Of a stretch of DNA of 64,000 nt, positions 24,898 through 33,172 are shown in pieces. Within the stretch, counting starts at the first letter, position 1, and every line of letters starts with the position of its first letter. Location of the stretch: assembly GCA_036273675.1 (NCBI GenBank), contig DASUHD010000035.1:62001-126000 (forward strand), read 5' to 3'. The notes under the pieces were generated by a model, which did not search any database, had not been told where the DNA came from, and worked only from the letters and a program-made list of their open reading frames with translations. The DNA is from DAHUXT01 sp036273675 (lineage in GTDB: Bacteria; Chloroflexota; Ktedonobacteria; Ktedonobacterales; JADMIN01). A program made the position numbers and the translations under genes.

Positions 24898-25731
24898 TCA
24901 CCGACTCGTCACGCGCACGCGAAGTCCATAGCCACTCGCAATCAGCTCTCTGAAGCGCGAGACGAAGCGCGCCGCCGGAGCGCCGTCAATGATGTCGTGG
25001 TCGAAGCTCAGCGTCACGCACAGGTACTCGCGGATGGCGATGTTCCCATCCACCACGCCTGGTTTCTCCGCGATGCCACCCACTGCTACATCGAGCGTGT
25101 GATAATCGAAGGGAATTGCCCAGCCACCGCCGTTTCCGAACATTCCCACCGCTGTCAGGCCAACCGTCCCGCCATAGCGCTTCTGGAGCCACGGATAGCG
25201 GCCTCGCGCCCACCAGAAGATGGCCCATATCCCTTTGAGAACCGTCATCGGGACGCGCATGAGCCACTTTTCCGCCTGGAATCCCTCCCACTTCGTCTCC
25301 ACCGCCGCAACCTGAGCCGTTCGAATCTCCCGCGTGATCTCACGAATATCTTTTCGGTTTGCCCCACGAACGCAGTAGACGATGGGCTGCTTGCGTCCCT
25401 CTATGTCGCGCTCGATAGGGAGCGCAACATCTACGTCATCGAAAATGGCGAGGCGCTTTGGACCCTTGCGACAGGCGTTCAATGCCTTGTTTTCGTCCAC
25501 CACGTGCGCCAGGCAGGCGATGATAAACGCTGTGAACGAGAGATCCTCGCCCGTCTCTGTTTTATGCTCGCGCAGGTATTGCCGGGCTTCGGTCACGTCC
25601 ACCTCGATCAGGCCACGGGTCTTATGCGCCCGCTGGACCACCGGGTACATCAGCGCCAGCACACGCCGGAGCCTAGGCAATGGTACAACCAGGTAGGCAT
25701 CGTGTTGGTTGTCTTTGTGGCGCCTGGTCAT
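24898..25731 (-). CDS. Stand-alone 2-oxo acid dehydrogenase E2 catalytic domain
   Basis: A 277-residue protein that matches only the acyltransferase core of dihydrolipoamide acyltransferases (E2). The catalytic histidine motif is present near the C-terminus as LSFDHDIIDGAPAARFV (HxxxDG). TVGLTAVGMFG and GGIAEKP are also recognisable. There is no lipoyl domain, no hinge and no E1/E3-binding domain, and no dehydrogenase genes are nearby. A GGAGG precedes ATG 25731, so I did not use the in-frame ATG at 25752. Single-domain E2-like proteins occur in many bacteria; they could be CoA-dependent acyltransferases acting on free substrates. The true role is unknown. Confidence 0.8.
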   Translation of the reverse strand: MTRRHKDNQHDAYLVVPLPRLRRVLALMYPVVQRAHKTRGLIEVDVTEARQYLREHKTETGEDLSFTAFIIACLAHVVDENKALNACRKGPKRLAIFDDVDVALPIERDIEGRKQPIVYCVRGANRKDIREITREIRTAQVAAVETKWEGFQAEKWLMRVPMTVLKGIWAIFWWARGRYPWLQKRYGGTVGLTAVGMFGNGGGWAIPFDYHTLDVAVGGIAEKPGVVDGNIAIREYLCVTLSFDHDIIDGAPAARFVSRFRELIASGYGLRVRVTSR

Positions 25732-25812
25732 GTCTGCCTTACCTCCTTCCATCCAACGATGGCGCCTATCTCACCAAGAGTCATCTGTTCCCACTGCCCC
25801 CAAGGGAAGCCG

Positions 25813-25851
25813 ATCTGCCAGGCGCATGAAAATGGTGTACGCCTGGCAGAT
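25813..25851. other. 12-bp perfect inverted repeat
   Basis: ATCTGCCAGGCG (25813-25824) pairs perfectly with CGCCTGGCAGAT (25840-25851), with a 15-base loop. There is no T-run on either strand. It lies between two minus-strand genes and directly abuts the 10-bp tandem array. It could end the upstream transcript, process mRNA or be an operator. Confidence 0.7.
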
Positions 25852-25910
25852 TCAGCCATGTTCAGCCATGTTCAGCCATGTTCAGCTATGTTCAGCTATG
25901 TTCAGCCATG
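25851..25910 (+). repeat. 10-bp tandem repeat array, six copies
   Basis: Six head-to-tail decamers: TTCAGCCATG in copies 1-3 and 6, TTCAGCTATG in copies 4 and 5. The 10-bp period equals about one helical turn, so the same face of DNA would be presented six times. The array ends 16 bases before the stop codon of the downstream (minus) small membrane gene and lies about 120 bases upstream of the E2-like gene start. Confidence 0.95.
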
Positions 25911-25926
25911 CCACTCAATTCGTCGG

Positions 25927-26220
25927 TTAGGCGCTTTGCGCTGAGCGGTAGCGGCGGACGCGCGGGCGGTTGCTGTAGAAGCCGGAACCATGCAGGCCCA
26001 GGTCGAAGAGCAGCCCCAGCAGCACCCAGAGCCACGCGGCCCCGTTGACGCCGTTGCCAAAGGCGTAGACGACCACGTAGGCGAGTGTGGTGAGCGGCAG
26101 GAAGATAATGCCGAGCAGCGGCAGAATCCAGCCGTCGTTGAAGGCAGTCTTGACCAGCGATGTCTGGGTCCAGACGACAAGCAACCCGATACGGGCAAAT
26201 AACGCAAGCAGGCAACCCAT
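25927..26220 (-). CDS. Small membrane protein
   Basis: A 97-residue protein with three hydrophobic helices (CLLALFARIGLLVVW, LPLLGIIFLPLTTLAYVVVYAF, AAWLWVLLGLLFDLGLHG) and a short basic tail (RPRVRRYRSAQSA). It resembles the many small 'hypothetical membrane' proteins of Chloroflexota and Actinobacteria, but I cannot assign a role. GAGGAGG lies upstream of the ATG at 26220. Its neighbour upstream is another membrane protein on the same strand, about 100 bases away. Confidence 0.65.
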   Translation of the reverse strand: MGCLLALFARIGLLVVWTQTSLVKTAFNDGWILPLLGIIFLPLTTLAYVVVYAFGNGVNGAAWLWVLLGLLFDLGLHGSGFYSNRPRVRRYRSAQSA

Positions 26221-26328
26221 GAGAACTTCCTCCTCATTCGCGCAGGGCGTCGGCCGCACCACGATGCCCTGCCGTCAGGACACCGCGCGCCGAGGCGAGA
26301 ACGCTACCCTGCTATCAAACCACACTTT

Positions 26329-27072
26329 TCATCGCGCCGCGCCGCCCAGTTGGAAGAACCGCCTGGCAAGCAAGATATACCAGATCATCGTGGGTACGAG
26401 CGCCAGGAGCGAGAATACAATGCCAACCGTTCCAGCGGATGCTGGCACAAGCGTCAGCACGCCCATGGCGAGGCCCGCGAAGCCAGTTGCTTTGCCGAAT
26501 ACATTGCTGCGGAGCATGACGATGGACACGATGATCGCAAACAGCGCGCCCAGGAAATACGCGACATTGAACGCGGTACCGGTCCAGTTGGCGATGATCG
26601 CCTGCCCTGCCCCCAGTAGCGCCGTCCGCTCGGCGTCGGTTGACGCGTCGGCGTATTGGTGGCTCAGCGAAAGCATCGAGAAGGCGGGGTTCGCCGCGAT
26701 ATAGGCCACCATGCCGACAAACGCGAAAGCGGTCCCTAACGCCATGAATGGCTGATTGACATGGCGAAGCGCACCGTAGAGGGCAACATAGATCACGCCC
26801 AGGAGCACATAACTCGCCAGCATCATCAAATCGGCGGCAAATAGACCCCGGAGCCAGCTTTGATTGAACAGGTTGAACCAGCCAACCATAGTGGTCGGGA
26901 TTGGATTTATCACCAGCACAACGCCCGCAACAACGATAAACGCGACTGACAGCAGCGCGACTATCGCGGCAACCCGATAGAGCAGTTTCCAGGCTGCGCC
27001 TGTCTGCTCGGTAGCTGGGACATGTACGCGCCGGTCGCGCGCGAGCGTGGATTCGATAATGGTCGTGCTCAT
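26329..27072 (-). CDS. DUF4386-like integral membrane protein
   Basis: A 247-residue protein with about six helices. The order of helices, WKLLYRVAAIVALLSVAFIVV at the start, the NPIPTT loop, and ERTALLGAGQAIIANWTGTAFNVAYFLGALFAIIVSIVMLRS in the middle, resembles the DUF4386 group, whose function is unknown. The ATG at 27072 has AAGGAG seven bases upstream, so the longer in-frame opening was rejected. No enzymatic residues stand out. Confidence 0.65.
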   Translation of the reverse strand: MSTTIIESTLARDRRVHVPATEQTGAAWKLLYRVAAIVALLSVAFIVVAGVVLVINPIPTTMVGWFNLFNQSWLRGLFAADLMMLASYVLLGVIYVALYGALRHVNQPFMALGTAFAFVGMVAYIAANPAFSMLSLSHQYADASTDAERTALLGAGQAIIANWTGTAFNVAYFLGALFAIIVSIVMLRSNVFGKATGFAGLAMGVLTLVPASAGTVGIVFSLLALVPTMIWYILLARRFFQLGGAAR

Positions 27073-27122
27073 GACACTGCTCCTTTCCAGCAGGGGACAT
27101 TCTCCTGTCAGTGGTAGCAGAC

Positions 27123-27157
27123 GCGCCTCACCGATGAGTCTCATGTTGGTGAGGCGC
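27123..27157 (-). terminator. Stem-loop after the TPM-domain gene
   Basis: GCGCCTCACC and GGTGAGGCGC form a 10-bp perfect stem with a 15-base loop. It lies between the end of the TPM-domain gene (27196) and the DUF4386-like start (27072), both minus strand. It lacks a U-tract, so it might be a weak or factor-dependent terminator, or an mRNA 3' stabiliser. Confidence 0.45.
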
Positions 27158-27195
27158 GAGCACAAGTTCATCACAGATCTCAGAACCTACAGAAC

Positions 27196-28785
27196 TCAGA
27201 AGCTGCCGGCCGAGCCGGTCGCACCGCTCGCCGCGCCGCCGCCCGAGTAGGTGCCGCTGGCAGTGCCGCCACTTGAGACTGGCGCCATGCTCGAATGGAC
27301 GACGATCCAGTAGGGATAGAAACCGGGCGTTCCCGTCGTCCATTGCTGGCCGTCACGCTCGGCGTGGAACCATGCGGGCGAGTAGCCGCGCTCGCTCGCC
27401 GCCTTCAACCGCGACGACAATTTGCCTACCAGCCCCATCGCGACGATGTAGGGCAGGTCGGTATCGAGATTCGGCTCGTAGGCGCGATCCGAGACGCTGG
27501 CCTGATAGCCACGCCACGGCGCGGCGGCGATCTCGCCCTCGACGGTCGTATCATGCACCGAGTAGCCCGCGATAAACGCTGCCACGCTGGCGAGCAGACA
27601 GATGACCATGCCAACCGCGGCCCAGCCCTCCTTCGCCAGAATCATGAGCAGGACGGACACCGCCGCCAGTGCGATCCCAACCGCGCCCGCGATGTAGAGC
27701 GGACGTCGGCGCGCGGAGGCCGCCTCGGGGTCGTACCAGCCGCGCTCGGTCAGGTCGCGGCGAAGTTCCGCCCTGGGCGAGCTCCAGCCGGTACGCACTT
27801 TGGCGAGGTCACTGCTGGAGAGGGTGTGGTCGCTCTCGTCGGCCTGTTCCTCGAGACCATCCCAGACACTCTGCTCGAAGCCCGTCAGGCCTTTGCCGTC
27901 GCCTGTGAGGCGCATCTGCGCCTTCTTCGCGCCTACTGGCTCGATGGTGAGCATCCCGCGCCGGGCGAAGTCCAGCACGGTCGCCTCGACCTGCGAGTCG
28001 CTCACCCGCCCCTGGATGAGCGCTCCGGCCAGCGCGGGCGAGAGGTCGCCAGGAGTCGCCAGCGCCAGCGGATCGATATGCACGCCATCGCCCGCGGTGC
28101 TCAGCGGCGATTGGCGGCGCATGCGCGTGTAAAGTAGCCCGACAGCGCCCGCGAAGAGCAGCGCCAGGATGTTGTATGGCAACCGCCCGAGGAACGAGCC
28201 GACCACCTGCGACTGCGGCGGCGGTGGTGGCCCATAGATCAGATCATGCTCCACCTGCTGCAATCCGGCGGCGATCCCCGCGGCGGTCTGCCCTTCCTTC
28301 AGCAGCGGTGTCATCGTATCGTCGCGTATCCGGTTCAGTTCGTCTTGCGACAGATGGAGCTTCTTGCCCGCGGCAAGGGCGACCGTGCCGTGGCGAAGAT
28401 CGCCTGGCTTGAGATTGAAGAACATGACGAATCCATCGTTCGCGTTCTTGCTCGATTCCACATTCCAGCGGCCCATCAGGTCAAAGGCGTCTTGCAACGT
28501 CTTATCCGCTGTAGTTTCGTGCGCCTGCAAATACACGATGGTGGGCGCTCCGGCGCGCTCGACGGCTGCGGCGTCCGCCTCCAATGTGGCTATCTCCGCC
28601 GGTGTGAGGATCCCTGTGCAGTCATAGACAAACTGCCCGACCACTGGGCCGGTGCAGCTTGCGCGAGACGCCGCCGAAGCAGTGTTGGCCCCAAGCAATG
28701 TCAGACCTACGGCCAGCAGCAAAGCTACTGGCACGAGCGCCATGGCCCACCATCTCCGCGAGATATGCCAGCGATGAGTATGCAT
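27196..28785 (-). CDS. Exported TPM-domain / DUF2207-like membrane protein
   Basis: A 529-residue protein. A signal peptide (WWAMALVPVALLLAVGLTLLGANTASA) leads into a TPM domain (residues 45-180): VYDCTGILTPAEIATLEADAAAVERAGAPTIVYLQ, then DGFVMFFNL. After a Pro-rich linker (GPPPPPQ) there is a helix, then a large cytoplasmic region with a winged-helix-like part (VEATVLDFARRGMLTIE), two more helices and a C-terminal Gly/Ser-rich tail (SGGGAASGATGSAGSF). This matches the TPM plus DUF2207 architecture known from Gram-positive and Chloroflexota genomes; its biochemical role is not established. The Gly-rich tail is typical of this group. Confidence 0.85.
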   Translation of the reverse strand: MHTHRWHISRRWWAMALVPVALLLAVGLTLLGANTASAASRASCTGPVVGQFVYDCTGILTPAEIATLEADAAAVERAGAPTIVYLQAHETTADKTLQDAFDLMGRWNVESSKNANDGFVMFFNLKPGDLRHGTVALAAGKKLHLSQDELNRIRDDTMTPLLKEGQTAAGIAAGLQQVEHDLIYGPPPPPQSQVVGSFLGRLPYNILALLFAGAVGLLYTRMRRQSPLSTAGDGVHIDPLALATPGDLSPALAGALIQGRVSDSQVEATVLDFARRGMLTIEPVGAKKAQMRLTGDGKGLTGFEQSVWDGLEEQADESDHTLSSSDLAKVRTGWSSPRAELRRDLTERGWYDPEAASARRRPLYIAGAVGIALAAVSVLLMILAKEGWAAVGMVICLLASVAAFIAGYSVHDTTVEGEIAAAPWRGYQASVSDRAYEPNLDTDLPYIVAMGLVGKLSSRLKAASERGYSPAWFHAERDGQQWTTGTPGFYPYWIVVHSSMAPVSSGGTASGTYSGGGAASGATGSAGSF

Positions 28786-28973
28786 CAGCCGTCTCCTCCA
28801 GGCTTGGAAAGCGGTAGGGTAGCTCGCCGATCCTCAGGCGATTTTCGCGCCTGCCTGAGACGTATACGCAGTAGCGCGCCATTGGGTGCAAGCCACCATG
28901 ACGCGCCGCGAATATGCGACCCAGGCAAGCGCTCCCTGACTGGCAGGGACCTCGGTAACCATTAGCGCATCGT

Positions 28974-29501
28974 TTAGCGCAAACTCGAGTATTCGGGTGG
29001 TTGTGGCGCCACCGGCTGCGGCATGCTCGGCGCGGGCCTGTCAGGCATCGGTTGCGCCTGTGGCATGTGTGACATGTACGGCGCGGGCGCTACTCGTGGT
29101 CGGCCCGCGGGCATACCATCTGGCCCGGCGACCAGATAGGCCACCATCACGGCAAAGCCGAACACGCCAGAGACGAGTCCGAGAATACCGCCGGCCAGCA
29201 AAACGATGAACCACGCTTTGTCTTCAATTTGGTAGGTATTGACGAGCGCCCCAATCCACGCCGCCAATTGCACGATGCCACCCGCCACGGCAATCGTGAA
29301 GCCCACAACCATGAACCCAACGGTTGTCCAGAAGAATCCATTGATAGTGGGGACAAAGTCAGATCCGTTCCCAGACGCCGCTGGCTCCCACGTGCCGCCG
29401 TTGGCGAGCATCAAGCCGAGGCTGATGCCTCCCATGGCAAGCCCGGCGACGAGAACAATCAGACCCGCTATCCACATCCTGGTGATACTGGCTTTCGACA
29501 T
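28974..29501 (-). CDS. Four-helix membrane protein with Pro-rich tail
   Basis: A 175-residue membrane protein. Helices: MWIAGLIVLVAGLAMGGISLGLML, FFWTTVGFMVVGFTIAVAGGIVQLAAWIGALVN, and AWFIVLLAGGILGLVSGVFGFAVMVAYLVAG. A cytoplasmic or exposed tail rich in Pro, Met and Ala follows (PAPYMSHMPQAQPMPDRPAPSMPQPVAPQPPEY). GGAAGGAG lies before the ATG at 29501. Function is unknown; the Pro-rich tail may bind proteins. Confidence 0.65.
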   Translation of the reverse strand: MSKASITRMWIAGLIVLVAGLAMGGISLGLMLANGGTWEPAASGNGSDFVPTINGFFWTTVGFMVVGFTIAVAGGIVQLAAWIGALVNTYQIEDKAWFIVLLAGGILGLVSGVFGFAVMVAYLVAGPDGMPAGRPRVAPAPYMSHMPQAQPMPDRPAPSMPQPVAPQPPEYSSLR

Positions 29502-29650
29502 GGTGTTCTTTCTCCTTCCCCTGAGCGGGCATTTCTGCCGCCGTAACCCGCTCAGCGTCACCATATCCTCAGCATCTTTCAAATGCGTCACAGCCGAATG
29601 TGCTGATCACACGCGCCAGTCACAGGATAGCAAAAGGCAATGGCCCAGCC

Positions 29651-31039
29651 TCAGTCGTCGAGCGAGGCGAAGAGGTTGTTGAGCGATTCGGCGAGGGTGG
29701 GGTGCGCGAAGATCGCGTCGCGCAAGACCGTATAGGGCAGGTGGCCCATCATTGCGATCTCCACCATCGCCATCAGTTCGCCGCCCTCGATGCCGAGAAT
29801 CGCGCAGCCAAGAATCTGTCGCGTCTCCGCGTCTACTACCGCCTTCATGAAGCCGCGCGTCTCGTCCACCTCGTCCGCGCGCGCCACCCAGGACATCGGC
29901 ATTTTCGCCACCTTGATGTTGCGCCCCTGGTTGCGCGCCTCCTCCTCGCTCAGCCCGACGCGCCCAAACTGCGGATCGATGAAGACGGTACAGGGTACCA
30001 TCCGGTCCGTGGTCGTGGCGCTGCCGCCTTCCAGCAGATTCGCGCGGATGATGCGGAAGTCGTCGTAGGAGATGTGTGTGAAGGCGGGCGGCCCCTTCAC
30101 ATCGCCCAGCGCGTAGATGCCCGGCACATTTGTCTCCAGTCGCTCGTTCACCTGGATGTAGCCGCGCTCGTTGGTGGCGACGCCCGCCGCCGCAAGATTG
30201 AGCGCCTCAGTGTTGGGGACGCGCCCCGCCGCCGCCAGCACATGCGAGCCAGTGATGTCTCGCTCGCCATCCGGCGTCTTCACATGCAGCGTCACGCCAT
30301 TGTCAATTGACGTAACCCCGGTCGGCGCGCTGTTCAGCAGGATCTCGATGCCATCCTCCGTCAGAATCTGCGCCACGGCCTCGGCGACATCGCCATCCTC
30401 ACGTGTGAGCAGTTGCCTGCCGCGCTGGATAATCGTCACCTGGCTGCCGAAGCGGCGGAACATCTGGGCGAACTCCAACCCGACGTAGCCGCCGCCGATG
30501 ACCAGTAGATGCGGCGGCACGACGTCCAGTTCCATGATCGAGGTGGAGTTGAGCGTGCGCGCCGGATCGAGCCCCGGCACATCTGGGTCGGCAGGTCGCT
30601 CTCCCGTATTGATGAAGATGGTCTCTGCCGCCAGCTCGCGTTTCTCGCCGGAAGGCAGCATGATTTGCACGGTCTTTGGCCCGGTGAAGCGCGCCTCGCC
30701 ATAGATCAGGTCGAGGTTTGGGTTGCCCTCAAGGCGGCGCTCGCTGCCCCCGCGAAAGCTATCGACGGTTTCGCGCTTGCGCTGGCGTACGCGCTTCATA
30801 TCCACCGTGACATCACCAACACCGACGCCGTAGTCGCCAGCGCGCCGGGCGAGATAGGCGACGCGGGCGCTGGCGACCATCGTCTTGGTGGGGGTGCAGC
30901 CCTCGTTGATGCAGGTGCCGCCAACATGCACGCGCTCGATGATGGCGGTCTTGCGGCCAGCCTGCGCCAGCGCCGTGGCGAGCGGGTTGCCCGCCTGTCC
31001 CGAGCCGAGAATCAGGCAATCATACTGTTCCATCGCCAC
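29651..31039 (-). CDS. FAD-dependent pyridine nucleotide-disulfide oxidoreductase
   Basis: A 462-residue class I flavoprotein disulfide reductase, close in layout to mercuric reductase, dihydrolipoamide dehydrogenase and RclA. The FAD loop is ILGSGQAGNPLA (GxGxxG), the redox-active pair is in GGTCINEGCTPTK (C43, C48), and the NAD(P) loop is VIGGGYVGLEFA. The FAD-binding GIYALGDV and the C-terminal AHPTLAE (His-Glu dyad) are present. There is no N-terminal metal-binding domain and no C-terminal CC pair, so mercuric reductase is unlikely. GTG 31039 has AGAGGA eight bases upstream. It is 23 bases downstream of the DinB gene and is probably in the same transcript. Confidence 0.9.
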   Translation of the reverse strand: MAMEQYDCLILGSGQAGNPLATALAQAGRKTAIIERVHVGGTCINEGCTPTKTMVASARVAYLARRAGDYGVGVGDVTVDMKRVRQRKRETVDSFRGGSERRLEGNPNLDLIYGEARFTGPKTVQIMLPSGEKRELAAETIFINTGERPADPDVPGLDPARTLNSTSIMELDVVPPHLLVIGGGYVGLEFAQMFRRFGSQVTIIQRGRQLLTREDGDVAEAVAQILTEDGIEILLNSAPTGVTSIDNGVTLHVKTPDGERDITGSHVLAAAGRVPNTEALNLAAAGVATNERGYIQVNERLETNVPGIYALGDVKGPPAFTHISYDDFRIIRANLLEGGSATTTDRMVPCTVFIDPQFGRVGLSEEEARNQGRNIKVAKMPMSWVARADEVDETRGFMKAVVDAETRQILGCAILGIEGGELMAMVEIAMMGHLPYTVLRDAIFAHPTLAESLNNLFASLDD

Positions 31040-31062
31040 AATGTTCGTCCTCTCAGTGGAAA

Positions 31063-31611
31063 CTAGCGCGCCTGCTCCGCGTGCCAGCGCTCGATCAACT
31101 GCGCGGTCTGCGCGACGTGTTCGTCGTAGTGGTCGGTCAGCCAGCCGAAGATATCGGCGACTGAAGTGGGATACGGATCGGTTCCTGGCGAATAGACAAC
31201 ACTGGACTGGCGCGTCACCGTCGCGTCGTCCAGGTCGGCAAAGCGCTCCGTCACCCGGCGATGGGTCGCGTTCAGGTCGTCGAGCAATGCGGCCCGGTCC
31301 GCGCCCGTGGGCTTTGTGGTGAGCAGCCGCTGATGTAGGTCGGCGGCATTCGCCACCATCTCCAGGTCGGCGCCCAGGTCCACCGGCCCAAAATTCGCCT
31401 CAGCCATACGGTCATAGACTTCAAGATAATGGTTCATCGAGTCTTGCAGGTGCAGCGGCAGAACGCCCAGGGCATATTCCTCGCCATCGGGCGTGTAAGG
31501 CAGCGCCTCGTCAGGCGCCTGTGCGAATGCCGCGAGGAAGCCGTCGCGCGCCGCATCGAACCGCGCGATCAGCATCGCCGCCTGCCTCTGTGGGTCTGTT
31601 GGTCCGCTCAT
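31063..31611 (-). CDS. DinB-family protein
   Basis: A 182-residue DinB-like four-helix-bundle protein. The three putative metal-ligand histidines appear as LPLHLQDSMNHYLEVYD and, near the C-terminus, LTDHYDEHVAQ (HxxxH). Relatives include bacillithiol- or mycothiol-dependent transferases, with thiol-S-transferase chemistry, but the function of this member is unknown. GGAGGGGAG precedes ATG 31611, and the longer in-frame ORF was not used. It lies just upstream of the FAD disulfide oxidoreductase on the same strand. A shared role in thiol redox balance is possible. Confidence 0.85.
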   Translation of the reverse strand: MSGPTDPQRQAAMLIARFDAARDGFLAAFAQAPDEALPYTPDGEEYALGVLPLHLQDSMNHYLEVYDRMAEANFGPVDLGADLEMVANAADLHQRLLTTKPTGADRAALLDDLNATHRRVTERFADLDDATVTRQSSVVYSPGTDPYPTSVADIFGWLTDHYDEHVAQTAQLIERWHAEQAR

Positions 31612-31798
31612 GGTGTGTCTCTCCCCTCCGAATACCATAGTCCAGGAGTGCGCCCTCACGTACCGATATAGTCTGCGCGATGCCAAGCGGCGTTACAGGG
31701 CGTTGTGACAATCATCACTGGCGCATCGTCGCCAAATCGAGTTAACTGCTAGTAACGGGCGACAAAACATCCACGCTGGGCGAGAGAAGGCGGCGACC

Positions 31799-32404
31799 AT
31801 GATTCGTATTCTGCTGGCCGAGGATCAGGCGATGGTGCGGGGCGCGCTGGTGGCGCTGCTCTCGCTGGAGGCCGATATGGAGATCGTGGCGGAGGTTGCC
31901 CGTGGCGATGAGGTCGTCGCTGCCGCGCTTGCCGCCAAGCCCGATGTGGCGCTGCTGGATATTGAGATGCCCGGCTGCGATGGCCTGACCGCCGCCGCGC
32001 AGGTACACGCGCAGTTGCCATCGTGCCGCATCCTGATACTGACGACGTTCGGGCGGCCCGGCTACCTGCGGCGGGCAATGGATAGCGGGGTCGTCGGCTT
32101 CCTGCTCAAAGACGCCCCAGCGGCGCAGCTCTCGTCGGCGATCCGGCGGGCAATGGCGGGCGAACGGGTTGTTGATCCGGCGCTGGCGGTCTCCGCGCTG
32201 AGTGACGGCGTCAGCCCGCTGACCGACCGCGAGCGCGATGTGCTGGCGGCGGCGGCGCATGGCGCGAGTATCGCGGAGATTGCCGCCTCGCTCTATCTCT
32301 CCGAAGGCACCGTGCGCAATTATCTCTCGGTGGCGATGCAGAAGCTCAACGCGCATAATCGCATCGAGGCGGCGCATATCGCGGAGGAAAAAGGCTGGCT
32401 GTGA
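31799..32404 (+). CDS. NarL/LuxR-family response regulator
   Basis: A 201-residue two-domain regulator. The receiver domain has the acidic pair E8/D9, phospho-acceptor D54 (ALLDIEMPG), T82 (LTTFG) and K104 (FLLKD). The C-terminal LuxR-type HTH starts near residue 137 with LTDRERDVLAAAAHGASIAEIAASLYLSEGTVRNYLSVAMQKL. It resembles DesR/NarL-type activators. No sensor kinase gene is next to it, so it is an orphan in this window. It is divergent from the DinB gene across 187 bases. Confidence 0.92.
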   Translation: MIRILLAEDQAMVRGALVALLSLEADMEIVAEVARGDEVVAAALAAKPDVALLDIEMPGCDGLTAAAQVHAQLPSCRILILTTFGRPGYLRRAMDSGVVGFLLKDAPAAQLSSAIRRAMAGERVVDPALAVSALSDGVSPLTDRERDVLAAAAHGASIAEIAASLYLSEGTVRNYLSVAMQKLNAHNRIEAAHIAEEKGWL

Positions 32405-32461
32405 GAGGCTGTAATTGCCTGGCGCTTTGCGGTATGCTTGAGGACAAGGAGGCTACTACAC

Positions 32462-32956
32462 ATGACAGCAGACGCGACCAATAACATGCCTGCGGTGGGG
32501 GCGACCGCGCCCGATTTCACACTGCCCGCGAATGACGGCAGCATGGTGACGCTCTCGGCGCTCCGGGGACACCACGTCGTGCTCTACTTCTACCCCAAAG
32601 ACGATACCCCCGGCTGCACCACCGAGGCGTGCAGCTTCCGCGACAGCTGGCACACGCTGGAGCAGCGCGGCATTCCTGTGCTGGGCATCAGCCGCGACAG
32701 CGTCCAGTCGCACAAGAAGTTCGCAGAGAAGTACGGCCTGCCATTCACGCTGCTCTCGGACGAAGGCGGCGAGGTGACCGAGAAGTACGGCGTCTGGGGC
32801 GAGAAGAGCATGTACGGCAAGACGTATATGGGCATCTCGCGCGTGACGTTCGCCATCGGGCCGGATGGCGTGATCGAGCACGTCTGGGAGAAGGTGCGCC
32901 CCGAGGGCCACGCCGCCGAAGTGCTCGCCTTCCTCGACGGCGCGGCGAACGCCTGA
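32462..32956 (+). CDS. bcp: Thioredoxin-dependent peroxiredoxin, BCP/PrxQ type
   Basis: A 164-residue peroxiredoxin that reduces hydrogen peroxide and organic peroxides with thioredoxin. The active site KDDTPGCTTEACSFRD has peroxidatic C52 and, five residues on, C57, the resolving cysteine of atypical 2-Cys BCP proteins. The YFYPKDDTPGC and VTFAIGPDG segments are typical. AAGGAGG is placed nine bases before ATG 32462. It follows the response regulator by 57 bases on the same strand; a shared transcript is possible. Confidence 0.95.
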   Translation: MTADATNNMPAVGATAPDFTLPANDGSMVTLSALRGHHVVLYFYPKDDTPGCTTEACSFRDSWHTLEQRGIPVLGISRDSVQSHKKFAEKYGLPFTLLSDEGGEVTEKYGVWGEKSMYGKTYMGISRVTFAIGPDGVIEHVWEKVRPEGHAAEVLAFLDGAANA

Positions 32957-33172
32957 CGCGGTTCTCCAATATCACGAAGGTCGTTATCCTGCTGCAAGTC
33001 GGCCATTGCTTCGACAGCATGAGCGGCGCGGATGTCTGCCTGAAGGAATCGGAGCGGCAGGCCGTTGCGTTCTGCCCAAAAGGCCGGGGATATCCTGTCC
33101 TTCAGACAGATGCAGGCAGGCGGTCGTACGTGGCACAATCTCTGGAGACATCATCGAAGGGAGTTGTGAACC

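Noticed and set aside
29651..31039. Mercuric reductase (MerA)
   Set aside because: It lacks the N-terminal metal-binding domain, the C-terminal vicinal cysteines and any other mer gene.
32957..33138. Minus-strand frame in the gap between peroxiredoxin and the zinc-ribbon MBL gene
   Set aside because: It reads moderately protein-like, but runs antisense into the peroxiredoxin gene and has no ribosome site or family match.
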